Positions 26,269-37,928 of a DNA stretch of 64,000 bases are shown here, in pieces; position 1 is the first letter of the stretch, and each line of letters starts with the position of its first letter. The notes under the pieces were generated by a model. The model was not told the DNA's origin and made no database searches. It saw only the letters and a list, made by a program, of their open reading frames with translations. Made by a program: the position numbers and the translations under genes. The stretch comes from Deltaproteobacteria bacterium (GTDB lineage Bacteria > Myxococcota_A > UBA9160 > SZUA-336). Location: contig VGRW01000009.1 of NCBI GenBank assembly GCA_016875225.1, positions 1 through 64,000 of the forward strand, given 5' to 3'.

Positions 26269-27165
26269 TCAGAGGCGCCGATCGGTCTCGAGATCGAGGC
26301 GCGAAAGCCCGTTCTGCGTGGAAGCGCCGTCCGGAGCGACCGCGGGCGGAGTATTCACGCGCACACCGACGGCGTCAACCGCCCGATCGCGGGCCTCCGG
26401 CCCCGGCTCGTACGCGATGGCCTGGCGCAGAAACGCCGCCGTTCGGAGCTCCGTACCGATCTGGTAGCGGAAGAAGCGCTCGATCAGCAGCTCGGCGCGC
26501 TCGACGTCCTTCGCGCCGAGGCCGAGATCCGCGCGCGCGCGAAGCGGCTGGCGCAGGCCGGCCTCGAGCGCGCCAAGCAGCTTCACCGGCACGGTCGACT
26601 CCGCGGAGCCCGCGCAGGCGCGGCAGACCGAGCCTCCGTGCGCCGGCAGGAACGCGACGCGACCCGCCCCCGCGGGCAGCTCGACTCCGCACGCGGCGCA
26701 GCGGACGAGCTGCGGCCGGTAGCCCAGACGCGCCAGCGTCTTGGCGAGGACGAGCACCGAGAGCAGCCGATCGGGCTCGGCGTCGCGGAGCGTCTCGAGC
26801 ACGCCGACCGCGAAGTGGAACAGGTCCGGGTGGGCTTCGCGCTCCGCGGTGAGGCGATCGAGAAGCTCGAGGAACTGACACGCGATCGCGTAGCGGCCGA
26901 GGCGATCGGTGATCCCCTCGAAATTGCCGACGAGCTTGGCGCCCTCGAGCCGCAAGAGCTGCGCGCGCGGCGGGTCGACCAGCCGGACGTCGATCAGCGA
27001 GAGGATCTCGAGCGTCCCCGGAAAGCGGCGCTTGGAACGGCGCGCGCCCTTCGCGATCGCGCCGACCCGGCCCTGCGACTCGGTGTACAGGTGCACGACG
27101 CGGTCGGATTCGCCCTGGTCGAAGGTGCGAAGCACCAAGGCTCGGGTCCGATACTCCGGGGGCAT
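26269..27165 (-). CDS. recO: DNA repair protein RecO
   Basis: A 298-residue recombination mediator. The N-terminal OB fold (ALVLRTFDQGESDRVVHLYT) and the DPPRAQLLRL region are RecO-like. The zinc site CAACG and CRAC lies near residues 154-188. It loads RecA with RecR. The C-terminal 50 residues are longer than in E. coli and low in conservation. It is 31 bases upstream of ppdK on the same strand. Confidence 0.9.
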   Translation of the reverse strand: MPPEYRTRALVLRTFDQGESDRVVHLYTESQGRVGAIAKGARRSKRRFPGTLEILSLIDVRLVDPPRAQLLRLEGAKLVGNFEGITDRLGRYAIACQFLELLDRLTAEREAHPDLFHFAVGVLETLRDAEPDRLLSVLVLAKTLARLGYRPQLVRCAACGVELPAGAGRVAFLPAHGGSVCRACAGSAESTVPVKLLGALEAGLRQPLRARADLGLGAKDVERAELLIERFFRYQIGTELRTAAFLRQAIAYEPGPEARDRAVDAVGVRVNTPPAVAPDGASTQNGLSRLDLETDRRL

Positions 27166-27197
27166 GCCCCGAGGTTAGCCCAGACGCGTGTCCGAGC

Positions 27198-27683
27198 TCA
27201 GTCGGGCCGCAGCAGCTTCTCGACGTAGTCGGGCTTCAGAACCACCGTCGGTATGCCGTCGCGCGCGGTGTCTCCGGAGAGCCAGAGTCCGAGCAGCCAG
27301 AGTCCGATGCCGAGAAGCAGCAGCAATCCGGCGCGGCGCCCGTAGCCCCAGACCAGCCCGCGCAGCCACGCGTGGCGCTCGCCGCGGGCGCCGCGAACCG
27401 CTCGGCGCTCGCCGAGCAGCGCCGCGGCCTCGTCCGGGTCCGCGCCGATCGCAAGCGCCAGCGAGCGCGCGGTCGCGCGACCCAGGCCGTCGATCTCCAG
27501 CGTCGCGCCGGAGGCCTCGATCTCGCGCACGCGCTCGGGTGTGAGCTTGGTGCGGTCGGCCACGTAGAAGACGGAGATCCCGCGCAGCTCGCGCTGCCGT
27601 CGGTACCAATGGCCGACTGCGACCGCCTCGGGCGCGACCCCTACTGGAGCACCTTCAGGTAGTCGTTCGACTTGCGCACCCAC
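27198..27683 (-). CDS. RodZ-like helix-turn-helix membrane protein
   Basis: About 161 residues. An N-terminal RodZ/Xre-like helix-turn-helix (GHWYRRQRELRGISVFYVAD then LTPERVREIEASG) is followed by a basic stretch, a transmembrane segment (GLLLLLGIGLWLLGLWL) and a short periplasmic tail. RodZ links MreB to the membrane; this one lacks the large periplasmic domain. No ATG/GTG lies close to the domain, so GTG 27683 is used, which overlaps the TPR gene by 43 bases. PilW/PilF-rodZ neighbours occur in other proteobacteria, supporting the call. Confidence 0.65.
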   Translation of the reverse strand: MGAQVERLPEGAPVGVAPEAVAVGHWYRRQRELRGISVFYVADRTKLTPERVREIEASGATLEIDGLGRATARSLALAIGADPDEAAALLGERRAVRGARGERHAWLRGLVWGYGRRAGLLLLLGIGLWLLGLWLSGDTARDGIPTVVLKPDYVEKLLRPD

Positions 27684-28420
27684 TCGCTCTCGCCCCCCCG
27701 ATCCACGGCGACGCGGAGCGAGTCGACGGCCCGATCGCGCTTGCCCAGCCGAACGTAGGCCTGGGCCATCCGATAGCGGGCCTCCGCCTCGACCGGTCCG
27801 AACACCTTGACCGGTCGCTCCGCCAGGATCGTCACACACTCCTCGAAGCGTTGGACGGCGTCGACGAGCTCTCCCTGATCGTAGTGGACGATTCCCAGAT
27901 CGAGATGCGCGACGTAGTTGGTGCGGTCCAGCTCGATCGCGCGCTCGAAGTCCACCTTCGCCCGCTCGAGGTCACCGGATTTGTAATGGGCCCAACCCAG
28001 GTTCACAAGAGCCCGCGTCGGACGGACGAAGGTCGGATCCGCCGCGAGTCGCTCGAACTCCGCGGCCGCGTCGCTCCAGCGCTCCATCTGCAGGAACGCG
28101 ACGCCGAGCGCCAGACGCGCCTCGAGGTGCTCCGGGTCCAGGCGGAGCGCCTCGCGCAGCTCGCGCTCGGTGTCCTGGAGCATGCCCTTGCGACTGTACG
28201 CCGCGGCGATCTGGAAGTGGGTCTCCGCGTCGTCGGGATTGAAGCGGATCGCGGTCTGGTACTCCTTGATCGCGCGCTCCGTCTCGCCCTTGGCCAGCTT
28301 CACGCCGGCCAGGTCGCGGTGGGAATCCGCGCGGCTCACGTCCTTCGGTGTCGTGGTGGAGCAGGCGAAGCCTGCGAGCCCGGCGAGGAGCGCGACGAGG
28401 AGTGCTCTGGAACCGTTCAT
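27641..28420 (-). CDS. TPR lipoprotein (PilW/PilF-like)
   Basis: A 259-residue lipoprotein: signal peptide ending GLAGFACS, then about six tetratricopeptide repeats (for example AIKEYQTAIRFNPDDAETHF and AKVDFERAIELDRTNYVAHL). PilW/PilF proteins assist secretin assembly in type IV pili. No pilus genes are in the window, so the pilus role is inferred from architecture and the RodZ-like neighbour only. Confidence 0.75.
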   Translation of the reverse strand: MNGSRALLVALLAGLAGFACSTTTPKDVSRADSHRDLAGVKLAKGETERAIKEYQTAIRFNPDDAETHFQIAAAYSRKGMLQDTERELREALRLDPEHLEARLALGVAFLQMERWSDAAAEFERLAADPTFVRPTRALVNLGWAHYKSGDLERAKVDFERAIELDRTNYVAHLDLGIVHYDQGELVDAVQRFEECVTILAERPVKVFGPVEAEARYRMAQAYVRLGKRDRAVDSLRVAVDRGGESEWVRKSNDYLKVLQ

Positions 28421-28432
28421 GAAGTCCTCCTG

Positions 28433-29059
28433 CTAGTAAGAAGCGAGCAACCGTGCGATCAGCTCGAGGCGGCGAACGTCGGAGCCGTCTTTGCGAACCA
28501 GGGCGATCTTGCCGATCACGGCTCCCGCAGAATTCGTCGTTCGCGCGGGCGGCTCGGTCTGCGCGGCGGCAGCGGTGAGATCCTGGAGCTCGATCTCGTA
28601 GCCGGTCGGGACCGGCGCCGGCTCGGGAGCATCGGGCTCGACCTGGGTCGCGGGCGGAGCGGCCTCGGGCTTCTCCGTCGCGGGCGATCGCACCTTGCGA
28701 AGCTTGTTCCAGCGGTAGATGCGCTGCTCGCGCTCCGCGGACGTGAGCATCAGGAACTCCGGCGCGTCCATCGAGAAGCCCAAGCCCTCGGCGAACGCGA
28801 TCGCCTCCTCGACCGCGGTCTCGAGCTCGGACTCGCTCGAGATCGCTTCGGTCGAGACGTAGCGCTCGATCGCCGCCGGCTCGATGTCCCGCAAGATCAG
28901 CGCGACGTGTCCTTTGCGGCCGTTCCATACTCCGGCCAGGGCCGCCAACGAGGACACCTTCGCCTCGCCAGCGAGCCGCTCGACCCGATCGTGCGAGAAC
29001 GAGAGTGCCTGGACCAGATCCGCACGCAGGGCCGTCGGGCCGTCCGTCTTCGAGAACAT
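28433..29059 (-). CDS. Hypothetical protein with Pro/Ala-rich linker
   Basis: A 208-residue cytoplasmic protein I do not recognise. Residues 1-125 look like an alpha/beta domain (HVALILRDIEPAAIERYV, then helices with AVEEAIAFAEGLGF). A linker rich in Pro, Ala and Glu (about 128-150) leads to a conserved-looking C-terminal strand-helix segment (GKIALVRKDGSDVRRLELIA). ATG 29059. It lies 12 bases upstream of the TPR gene and is probably in the same operon. Confidence 0.6.
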   Translation of the reverse strand: MFSKTDGPTALRADLVQALSFSHDRVERLAGEAKVSSLAALAGVWNGRKGHVALILRDIEPAAIERYVSTEAISSESELETAVEEAIAFAEGLGFSMDAPEFLMLTSAEREQRIYRWNKLRKVRSPATEKPEAAPPATQVEPDAPEPAPVPTGYEIELQDLTAAAAQTEPPARTTNSAGAVIGKIALVRKDGSDVRRLELIARLLASY

Positions 29060-29148
29060 GACAGGCCTATCGGGAGGAAAGCGGCCGCCCTTGATGGATC
29101 TGCGGGGCGGAGCTGCGCGAGCGAGATGCCGAAAGCCCCGCGCGGCGC

Positions 29149-30048
29149 TCAGAAGCGCGTGAGCCTGCGGAACTGCTCGAAGCGCTCGTCGATCTCGGCG
29201 CGCGAGAGCGAGCGAAACCGATCCAGGCTGAAACGCTCGACGCAGAACGAGGCGAGCACGGACCCGTAGATCACCGCCCGGCGCATGGCGTCCGGGGCGA
29301 GCGATCCGCCCGCGGCCAGCGCGCCCATGAAGCCGCCGGCGAAGCTGTCGCCCGCTCCGGTGGGGTCCTGAACCTCGCGCAGAGGGAACGCGGGCGCGGC
29401 GAAGACGCCCGCCTCGTCGAAGAGCAGCGCACCGTGCTCGCCGCGCTTCACGATCACGGTGGACGGCCCGAGCCGGCGGATCGCGTCGGCCGCGCCGACC
29501 AGATTCGCGATGCCGGTCAGCTGCCGGGCCTCTTCGTCGTTGATCACCAGGCCCGCGACACGCGAGAGTGTCGCCTCGAGCTCCTTGCGCTCGCCCTCGA
29601 TCCAGAAGTTCATGGTGTCCATCGCCGAGAAACGCGGAGCTCGTGCCTGCGCCAGCACGTTGCGTTGCAGCGACGGGTGGATGTTCGCGAGAAACACCCA
29701 CTCCGAGTCCAGATACGCGGGCGGGAGCACCGGGTCGAACTGCTCGAAGACGCCGAGCTCGGTGAAGAGCGTGTCTCGCTGGTTGAGCGAGTCGTGATAG
29801 CGGCCGCCCCAGCGGAAGGTGCGCCCCGGCGCGCGCGTCACGCCCGACAGGTCGATGCCGCGCGACGCCAGGAACTCCAGGTGCTCGGTCGGGAAGTCGT
29901 CGCCGGTCACGCCGACCGCGCGCGTGCGCACGAAGTAGCTCGAGGCGACCGAGCAGTACGAGGCCGCGCCGCCGAGCACGGACTTCACGCTTCCCGCGGG
30001 CGCCTCGATGTCGTCGAGCGCGACCGAGCCTACGACGAGCAGGCTCAT
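29149..30048 (-). CDS. PfkB-family carbohydrate kinase
   Basis: A 299-residue ribokinase-superfamily kinase. Motifs: GGAASYCSVASSYF near residue 26, VIVKRGEHGALLF and the catalytic DPTGAGDSFAGGFMGAL near residue 224. The sugar is not identifiable; adenosine or 5-dehydro-2-deoxygluconate kinases are also in this family. It begins directly after the sucD stop with no gap. Confidence 0.85.
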   Translation of the reverse strand: MSLLVVGSVALDDIEAPAGSVKSVLGGAASYCSVASSYFVRTRAVGVTGDDFPTEHLEFLASRGIDLSGVTRAPGRTFRWGGRYHDSLNQRDTLFTELGVFEQFDPVLPPAYLDSEWVFLANIHPSLQRNVLAQARAPRFSAMDTMNFWIEGERKELEATLSRVAGLVINDEEARQLTGIANLVGAADAIRRLGPSTVIVKRGEHGALLFDEAGVFAAPAFPLREVQDPTGAGDSFAGGFMGALAAGGSLAPDAMRRAVIYGSVLASFCVERFSLDRFRSLSRAEIDERFEQFRRLTRF

Positions 30049-30927
30049 CTACAGAACGCCGCGCGCCGCCCGAGCGAGCGTCTCGCCGATCAGCGCGGGC
30101 GTGGGAACCACCGGGATGCCCGCCTTCTCCAGCGCCTTGGACTTGCCTTCGGCCGTCCCCTTGCCGCCCGAGATGATCGCCCCGGCGTGGCCCATCCGCT
30201 TTCCCGACGGCGCGGTCACACCGGCGATGAACGCGACCACGGGCTTGGTCATCTCGGCCGCGACGAACTCCGCGGCCTCTTCCTCGGCGCTGCCGCCGAT
30301 CTCGCCGATCATCACCACGGCCTTGGTCGCCTTGTCCTTCTGGAACAGGCGCAGCACGTCGATGAAGCTCGTGCCGGGGATCGGATCGCCGCCGATCCCG
30401 ACGCAGGTCGACTGCCCGATCCCGAGCTGCGAGAGCTGGTGCACCGCCTCGTAGGTCAGGGTTCCCGAGCGCGAGACCACGCCGACGCTGCCGGCCTTGA
30501 AGATCGAGTAGGGAGCGATTCCGATGCGGATCCGCAGGCCCGGGTCGAGCAGGCCCGGGCAGTTCGGGCCGATCAGCCGGCCCTTCCAGCCGCGCAGCGC
30601 AGCCTTCACGCGCAGCATGTCGCGCACCGGAATTCCCTCGGTGATGGCGCAGATCAGCTCGATTCCCGCGTCGGCCGCCTCGAGGATCGCGTCGGCCGCG
30701 CCGGGCGCGGGCACGAACACGACCGAGGCGTTCGCGCCGGCCTCGCGGACCGCCTCGCGCGCGGTGTTCCAGACCGGAAGCCCGCAGGCCTCCGTGCCGC
30801 CGCGTCCGGGCGTGACGCCGCCGAGCACCTTCGTGCCGAACTCCAGCGACAGATTCGTGTGCAGCTGGCCGGTCTTCCCCATGCCCTGCACGATCAGCTT
30901 CGTCTTCGCGTCGACCAGGATGCTCAT
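30049..30927 (-). CDS. sucD: Succinate-CoA ligase alpha subunit
   Basis: A 292-residue alpha subunit of succinyl-CoA synthetase. It has the CoA-binding N-terminal fold ([17 protein letters not shown]), [11 protein letters not shown] and the active-site phospho-His in [15 protein letters not shown]. It makes succinate and NTP from succinyl-CoA with SucC. ATG 30927 overlaps the sucC stop as ATGA. Confidence 0.95.
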   Translation of the reverse strand: MSILVDAKTKLIVQGMGKTGQLHTNLSLEFGTKVLGGVTPGRGGTEACGLPVWNTAREAVREAGANASVVFVPAPGAADAILEAADAGIELICAITEGIPVRDMLRVKAALRGWKGRLIGPNCPGLLDPGLRIRIGIAPYSIFKAGSVGVVSRSGTLTYEAVHQLSQLGIGQSTCVGIGGDPIPGTSFIDVLRLFQKDKATKAVVMIGEIGGSAEEEAAEFVAAEMTKPVVAFIAGVTAPSGKRMGHAGAIISGGKGTAEGKSKALEKAGIPVVPTPALIGETLARAARGVL

Positions 30928-32081
30928 GCGCGCACCGCCGCGACGATCTTCTCCGCCGCGTCCTTCATTCCCTCGGCCGGGGTGATGTCGAGACCGGAGC
31001 GCGAGAGCATCTCGCGACCCTGCACCGCGTTCGAGCCGTCGAGCCGCACGACCAGCGGCACCGTCACGCCGACCGTCTTCGCGGCGCTGATGATGCCCTC
31101 GGCCACGCGATCGCAGAGCACGATCCCGCCGAAGATGTTGACCAGGATCCCCTTCACGTTCTTGTCGGAGAGGATCAGCCGGAAGGCGTGCGCGACGCGC
31201 TCGGCGTCCGCCTGCCCGCCGACGTCGAGGAAGTTCGCGGGCTTGCCGCCGGCGTACTGGATGATGTCCATGGTCGCCATCGCGAGCCCGGCGCCGTTCA
31301 CCATGCAGCCGATGTTTCCGTCGAGCGAGACCCAGTTCAGGTCGTACTTCGCGGCCTCGAGCTCGCGCGCGTCCTCTTCGTCGAGATCGCGCAGCGCCTG
31401 GACGTCCTTGTGGCGGTACAGCGCGTTGGAATCGAAGTTCAGCTTGCAGTCGAGCGGGATCACGGAGTCGCCCGAGATCACCAAGGGATTGATCTCGGCC
31501 AGCGAGACGTCCTTCTCCATGAACAGCCGGTACATGTTCTTCACCAGCGAGACGAACGCGTCGCACTGCTTCGCGGAGAGCTCGAGGTCGTAGCCGAGGT
31601 TGCGGGCCTGGAAGTCGCAGATGCCGACCAGCGGGTCGACCTGCACCGAGAGGATCTTGTCCGGGGTCCGCTCCGCGACCTCTTCGATGTCCATTCCGCC
31701 CTCGGTCGAGCCGAGGATGGCGACGTTCTGCGTGGCGCGATCGACGAGGAACGCGAGGTAGAGCTCGCGGTCGATCTTCGAGCCGGCCTCGACGTACAGG
31801 TGCCGGACGATCTTCCCCTCCGCGCCGGTCTGCTTGGTGACCAGCCGCATTCCGATCATGTCGGCCGCGGTCTGCCCGGCCTGCTCGGCGTTCTTCACCA
31901 CCTTGATGCCGCCCGCCTTGCCGCGACCGCCGGCGTGGACCTGCGCCTTCACGACGACGGTGCCGCCGATGTCGCGCGCGGCCTGCTCGGCCTCGGCCGC
32001 GGTGTGCACGAAGCGCCCGGGCGGGACCTCGATGCCGTACTCGCGCAGCAGCGCCTTGGCTTGATACTCGTGGACGTTCAT
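30924..32081 (-). CDS. sucC: Succinate-CoA ligase beta subunit
   Basis: A 385-residue ATP-grasp subunit giving nucleotide binding. [17 protein letters not shown] is the classical N-terminus; [23 protein letters not shown] and [12 protein letters not shown] follow. Full length. It lies 16 bases after mdh in the same direction. Confidence 0.96.
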   Translation of the reverse strand: MNVHEYQAKALLREYGIEVPPGRFVHTAAEAEQAARDIGGTVVVKAQVHAGGRGKAGGIKVVKNAEQAGQTAADMIGMRLVTKQTGAEGKIVRHLYVEAGSKIDRELYLAFLVDRATQNVAILGSTEGGMDIEEVAERTPDKILSVQVDPLVGICDFQARNLGYDLELSAKQCDAFVSLVKNMYRLFMEKDVSLAEINPLVISGDSVIPLDCKLNFDSNALYRHKDVQALRDLDEEDARELEAAKYDLNWVSLDGNIGCMVNGAGLAMATMDIIQYAGGKPANFLDVGGQADAERVAHAFRLILSDKNVKGILVNIFGGIVLCDRVAEGIISAAKTVGVTVPLVVRLDGSNAVQGREMLSRSGLDITPAEGMKDAAEKIVAAVRA

Positions 32082-32097
32082 CGAGGGGCCTTTCCGC

Positions 32098-33027
32098 TCA
32101 GAGCTTGATGTCTGCGAGGAGCTTCTTCACGTGGTCGATCGACTTGGCGACCTCGGCCTTCTCGTCGGGGAGCAGGTCGAGCTCGAAGACCTTCTCGACG
32201 CCGCGCGATCCGAGCAGGACCGGCACACCCATGTAGATGCCGCGCGCCCCGTACTCGCCGTCGAGGTACGCGGCGCAGGCGAGCACGCGCTTCTGGTCGC
32301 GCAGGATCGCCTCGGCCATCGTCACCGAGGCCGCCGCGGGCGAGACGAACGCCGAGCCGGTCTTGAGCAGACCGACGATCTCGCCGCCCGCGTCCTGCAC
32401 CCGCTTCACGATCGCCGCGAGCTTCTCCTTGGAGAGCAGCGACTGCAGCGGGATGCCGTTCACGCTGGAGAGCCGAGGCAGCGGGACCATCGTGTCGCCG
32501 TGGCCGCCGAGCACCAGCGCCACCACGTCCTGCACCGCCACGCCGAGCTCCTGCGCGACGAAGAAACGGAAGCGCGCCGAGTCGAGCACGCCGGCCATGC
32601 CGACGACGCGCTGCTTCGGAAAGCCCGTGAGCTCCTTCATCGCCCAGACCATCGCGTCGAGCGGATTGCTGACGACGATCACGACCGCGTCGGGCGAGTT
32701 GTCCTTGATGCCCTTCGCGACGCTCTTGATGATGCCGAGGTTCGTGTTCAGCAGGTCGTCGCGCGACATGCCTGGCTTGCGCGCGATGCCGGCCGTGACG
32801 ATGTACAGGTCGGATCCGGCCGTGTCCTTGTAGTCGTTCGTTCCCACGACGCGGACGTTCGAGCCCCAGCCGTCGAGCGCGTGGCTGATGTCGAGCACCT
32901 TGCCCTGCGGCACACCCTCGACGACGTCGAGCAGCACCACGTCGCCGAGCTGCCGCTGTGCGATCAGCTGCGCCTGCACCCCGCCGATGTTCCCGGCCCC
33001 GACGAGAGAGATCTTCGGTCGCTTCAC
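32098..33027 (-). CDS. mdh: Malate dehydrogenase (LDH-like type)
   Basis: A 309-residue NAD-dependent malate dehydrogenase. The Rossmann start is [33 protein letters not shown] holds the substrate loop Arg, and [11 protein letters not shown] the catalytic His. The loop Arg and the overall pattern favour malate over lactate. GTG 33027. Four bases after the icd stop. Confidence 0.94.
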   Translation of the reverse strand: MKRPKISLVGAGNIGGVQAQLIAQRQLGDVVLLDVVEGVPQGKVLDISHALDGWGSNVRVVGTNDYKDTAGSDLYIVTAGIARKPGMSRDDLLNTNLGIIKSVAKGIKDNSPDAVVIVVSNPLDAMVWAMKELTGFPKQRVVGMAGVLDSARFRFFVAQELGVAVQDVVALVLGGHGDTMVPLPRLSSVNGIPLQSLLSKEKLAAIVKRVQDAGGEIVGLLKTGSAFVSPAAASVTMAEAILRDQKRVLACAAYLDGEYGARGIYMGVPVLLGSRGVEKVFELDLLPDEKAEVAKSIDHVKKLLADIKL

Positions 33028-33031
33028 GCGC

Positions 33032-34279
<1,248 letters not shown>

Positions 34280-34312
34280 GGGGGTCCTCCTCGGCGCGGC
34301 GCAGTATAGGCG

Positions 34313-34936
34313 CTAGGTCGCGGGCGTCGCAATGTGACGAGCTGCCGCTTCGAACTCGCGTTCGAGCTCGGCGTACTCGTTCGTGACCGGGAACTGCGGG
34401 AACTCCGCGATCACGTTCGCCGGCGGCCGGAACAGGATGCCCGCGTGCGCGGCCGCGAGCATGGCCGTGTCGTTGTAGCTGTCGCCGGCGGCGATCACGT
34501 GGAATGCGAGCGCGCGCAGGTGCTCGACGCTGTGCCGCTTCTGGTCGGGCATGCGCAGCCGGTAGCCGGCGATGCGGCCGGAGCTCTCCACGACCAGGTC
34601 GTGCGCGAAGAGGGTCGGGTAGCCGAGCTTGCGCATCAGTGGCTTCGCGAACTGGTAGAACGTGTCGGACAGGATCAGCACCTGATGGAGCTCGCGCAGG
34701 TGATCGAGGAACTCGAGCGCGCCGGGAAGCGGCTCGAGCGTCTCGATCACGTCCTGGATCTCGCGCAAGCCCAGCGCGTGCCGGTCGAGGATCTCGAGCC
34801 TGGCCCGCATCAGCTTGTCGTAGTCGGGCTCGTCGCGCGTGGTGCGGCGCAGCTCGGCGATGCCGGTGCGCTCGGCGACGTTGATCCAGATTTCGGGCAC
34901 CAGCACGCCCTCGAGGTCGAGACACGCGACGATCAA
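34313..34936 (-). CDS. thrH: ThrH-like HAD phosphatase (phosphoserine phosphatase/homoserine phosphotransferase)
   Basis: A 207-residue HAD enzyme, close to the usual ThrH length. Motif I is [20 protein letters not shown], motif II LILSDTF, motif III the basic RMPDQKRH region and motif [18 protein letters not shown] in place of DxDxT marks ThrH, which makes serine from phosphoserine. The start is TTG 34936 with AGGAG six bases upstream. Confidence 0.85.
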   Translation of the reverse strand: MIVACLDLEGVLVPEIWINVAERTGIAELRRTTRDEPDYDKLMRARLEILDRHALGLREIQDVIETLEPLPGALEFLDHLRELHQVLILSDTFYQFAKPLMRKLGYPTLFAHDLVVESSGRIAGYRLRMPDQKRHSVEHLRALAFHVIAAGDSYNDTAMLAAAHAGILFRPPANVIAEFPQFPVTNEYAELEREFEAAARHIATPAT

Positions 34937-34950
34937 ATCCGTCTCCTGCG

Positions 34951-36291
34951 CTACTCGCGCTTGTAGATGCTGCCGCCGCGCATCACGAAGATCACGCGCG
35001 AGAGCTCGCCGACGTCGACCAGCGCGTTGCGGCGCGTCGCGATCAAGTCCGCCTGCTTTCCCACCTCGAGCGTTCCGGCGTCCGACTCGATGCCGAGCAG
35101 CGTAGCGGACCCGACCGTGGCCGCGCGCAGCGCGTCCATCGGCAAGAGACCCGCCTGGACCATGTAGCCGAGCTCGCGCGCGTTCTCGCCGTGCGGGAAC
35201 ACGCCCGCATCGGTTCCGAACGCGATCCGCACCCCGCCGGCGTGCGCCCGGCGCAGCGCATCCTGTACCTGCGGGCCGACCCGACGCGCCTTCTCGGCGA
35301 CCGCCGGGGGATAGAAGCCGGGGATCTTTGCGCGCTCGCCGACGGACACGCCCGCGATCACGGTCGGCACGTACCAGGCGCCGCTCTTCTTGAACAGCTC
35401 GACCGAGGCGGCATCGAGGAACGTGCCGTGCTCGATCGAATCGACTCCGGCTCGGAGGGCGGCGTTCACCCCGTTCGTCCCGTGGGCGTGCGCCGCGACC
35501 CTTCGGCCGAGCATGTGCGCCGTGCTCACGATCTCCGCGAGCTCGTCGTCCATGAACTGCAGCTCCGTGCCCGCGCTGGTGTTGGAGAGCACGCCGCCGG
35601 TCGCCGTGAGCTTGATCAGGTCGGCGCCGCGCTTCACCTGCGCGCGCACGGCCTTGCGAACCTCGTAGGGACCGTCCGCCACGCCCAGATACGCACCGGG
35701 CTCGTCGAAGAGGTCCTCGCGGTAGCCGTTCGTGCGGTCGCCGTGTCCGCCGGTGGGCGTGATCGCGTGGCCTGCGACGAGCATTCGCGGCCCGGGAATC
35801 CGTCCCTGCGCGATCGCGTCGCGGAGCGCGAAGACCGCAGCCCCGCCGCCGAGGTCGCGCACGGTGGTGATTCCCGCCTCGAGGGTCCGGCGCGCGTACA
35901 CCGATCCGCGCAGCGCGGCCGCGGCCTCGTCCTCGCTCACGCGCCGCATCCGGGCGTCGGCGTCGTGCTCGAACGTCAGGTGCACGTGCGCGTCGATCAG
36001 CCCCGGCAGCACGAACGCCTCGCGCAGATCGACGACCTCGGGCTCGCCGGTCTTTCCGGCCATGATCGACTCGGGCTCGACGATCCCCGGCAGGACCTCG
36101 GCGATCCGCCCCTCGTGCACCACGAGCGTCGTCTCGCCGTGCGCCGGCTGCCCGGGCACCAGCAGCGCGGAGCCGCAGTGCACGATCGTCCAGCGCTCGG
36201 GCTCGAGCTCCTCGGCCCACGTGCCCTGCGCCGCGACGTGGATCAGAAGCGCGACGCAGAGCGCGCGGCAGATCCCGAGCCCCGTCCCCAT
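34951..36291 (-). CDS. Secreted metal-dependent amidohydrolase
   Basis: A 446-residue amidohydrolase with an N-terminal signal peptide ending near TWAEE. The TIM-barrel metal sites are visible: GLIDAHVHL, the Lys of [22 protein letters not shown] and [10 protein letters not shown]. The pattern is closest to Xaa-Pro dipeptidase/imidazolonepropionase-related periplasmic enzymes acting on cyclic amides or dipeptides. Substrate unknown. It follows the acyl-CoA ligase by one base. Confidence 0.83.
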   Translation of the reverse strand: MGTGLGICRALCVALLIHVAAQGTWAEELEPERWTIVHCGSALLVPGQPAHGETTLVVHEGRIAEVLPGIVEPESIMAGKTGEPEVVDLREAFVLPGLIDAHVHLTFEHDADARMRRVSEDEAAAALRGSVYARRTLEAGITTVRDLGGGAAVFALRDAIAQGRIPGPRMLVAGHAITPTGGHGDRTNGYREDLFDEPGAYLGVADGPYEVRKAVRAQVKRGADLIKLTATGGVLSNTSAGTELQFMDDELAEIVSTAHMLGRRVAAHAHGTNGVNAALRAGVDSIEHGTFLDAASVELFKKSGAWYVPTVIAGVSVGERAKIPGFYPPAVAEKARRVGPQVQDALRRAHAGGVRIAFGTDAGVFPHGENARELGYMVQAGLLPMDALRAATVGSATLLGIESDAGTLEVGKQADLIATRRNALVDVGELSRVIFVMRGGSIYKRE

Positions 36292-36292
36292 C

Positions 36293-37879
36293 TCAGATCT
36301 GCCTTCCCAGCCCCTGCCAGTAACGCTCCCGGATCACGCGGCGCTGCACCTTTCCCGCCTCGGAGCGCGGCAGCGCCGGATCGAAGTCGACACCGCGCGG
36401 GCACTTGAAGTGGGCAAGTCGCTCCCGACAGTGCTCCATCAGCTCGCGCGCGAGCGCCTCGCTCGCGGCCGAGCCGGGCGCGAGCTGCACCACCGCGCGG
36501 ACCTCCTCGCCGAACTCCTCGTTCGGGACCCCCACCGCGGCCGCGTCGGCCACCGCCGGGTGCATGAGCAGCACGGCGTCGATCTCGGCCGGATAGATGT
36601 TCACTCCGCCCGAGATGATCAGCTCCGAGGTGCGGCCGGTGAGGAACACGTAGCCGGCCCCGTCCTGGTAGCCCATGTCGCGCATCGTGAACCAGTCGCC
36701 GTCGTAGCTCGACTGCGTCTTCTTCTCGTCCCCGAAATACTCGAAGCGGCCGACCGGAGGCGCGCGAAACCAGATCGTGCCGACGCTGTCGGTCGGGAGC
36801 GGGCGGCCCTCGTCGTCGCGGACCGACAGGTTGCCCTCCTCGACCGGCCGGCCCACGGAGCCCGGCCGCGAGAGCCACTCCTCGCTGGTGATGAACGTGC
36901 CTCCGCCCTCGGTGGCCGCGTAGTACTCGTAGACGATCGGCCCGAGCCAGTCGATCAGCGACTTCTTCACGTGCACCGGCGTGGGCGCGGCGCCGTGCAG
37001 GAGCACGCGCAGCGAGGACAGGTCATGCCTGGCCTTCACGTCGTCGGGAAGCGCGAGCAGCCGGTGGAACATGGTCGCGACCATGTGCGTGTGGGTGATG
37101 CGGTGCTTCTCGATCAGCCGCAGCGCCTCGGCCGCATCCCAGCGGTCCATCAGCACCGTGCCGATGCTCGCCGCGAGCGGCGCGGCGAGATTGAACGCGA
37201 GCGGCGCGGCGTGATACAGCGGCCCGGTACACAGCATCCGGTCGCCATCGGGCTGGTACTTCGAGACCTGAGCGATCGATTGGGCCAGGCGGCTCGCGGG
37301 CGGCGCCTGCCGACGGTACACACCTTTGGGTCGCCCGGTGGTGCCCGAGGTGTAGAGCATGGTCCCGCCCAGCGACGGGGAATCGACGTCGGCCGCGCTC
37401 TCCGCGTCGAGCGCCGCCTCGAAGCTCTCGAAGCCCTCGATCGGGCCGGCGATCGCGAGTCTTTCGGAGGCCCTGTGCGACTCGCGCGCGACCTCGGCGG
37501 CCGCGTCGGCGAAGCGCGCGTCGGCCAGGAACGCGCGCGCCTCGCAGTTGTCGACGATGTAGGCGATCTCGTCGCGCTGCAGGTGCCAGTTGATGCAAGT
37601 GAGTCGCAGCCCGCCGCGCAGCGCCGCGGCGTACGCGACCGCGAACTCGGGGCGGTTCGAGCAGAGCAGCGCGATCGCGTCGCCCTTGGCCACGCCACGC
37701 CGCGACAGCGCGCGCACCAGCTGATTCGCGCGCGCGTTCAGCTCGCCGAACGTGAGCGACCCCGAATCCGAGAGGATCGCCATGCGCTGCGGCGCCTCGC
37801 GCGCCGCGACCGCGATCGTCATTCCGTGCGCGGCGGCCTCCTCCGCGCGAAGCGTCGTGTGCCCGTCCGGATCGTTCAT
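36293..37879 (-). CDS. AMP-binding acyl-CoA synthetase
   Basis: A 528-residue ANL-family ligase activating a carboxylic acid as acyl-AMP and then acyl-CoA. Motifs: TMLYTSGTTGRPKGVYRR (P-loop), YEYYAATEGGG, YQDGAGYVFLTGRTSELII and the C-terminal catalytic Lys in PRSEAGKVQRR. Resembles medium/long-chain fatty acid or cholanoate-type ligases; the chain is not determinable. Confidence 0.88.
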   Translation of the reverse strand: MNDPDGHTTLRAEEAAAHGMTIAVAAREAPQRMAILSDSGSLTFGELNARANQLVRALSRRGVAKGDAIALLCSNRPEFAVAYAAALRGGLRLTCINWHLQRDEIAYIVDNCEARAFLADARFADAAAEVARESHRASERLAIAGPIEGFESFEAALDAESAADVDSPSLGGTMLYTSGTTGRPKGVYRRQAPPASRLAQSIAQVSKYQPDGDRMLCTGPLYHAAPLAFNLAAPLAASIGTVLMDRWDAAEALRLIEKHRITHTHMVATMFHRLLALPDDVKARHDLSSLRVLLHGAAPTPVHVKKSLIDWLGPIVYEYYAATEGGGTFITSEEWLSRPGSVGRPVEEGNLSVRDDEGRPLPTDSVGTIWFRAPPVGRFEYFGDEKKTQSSYDGDWFTMRDMGYQDGAGYVFLTGRTSELIISGGVNIYPAEIDAVLLMHPAVADAAAVGVPNEEFGEEVRAVVQLAPGSAASEALARELMEHCRERLAHFKCPRGVDFDPALPRSEAGKVQRRVIRERYWQGLGRQI

Positions 37880-37928
37880 CGGCTCTCCTCGCGCCGATTC
37901 TACCGGGAACGCGGAGCGATCGGGCGGC

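Noticed and set aside
23613-26852. Plus-strand open frame of 1079 codons
   Set aside because: Antisense to ppdK and recO; no domain pattern, low-complexity His/Arg/Leu content.
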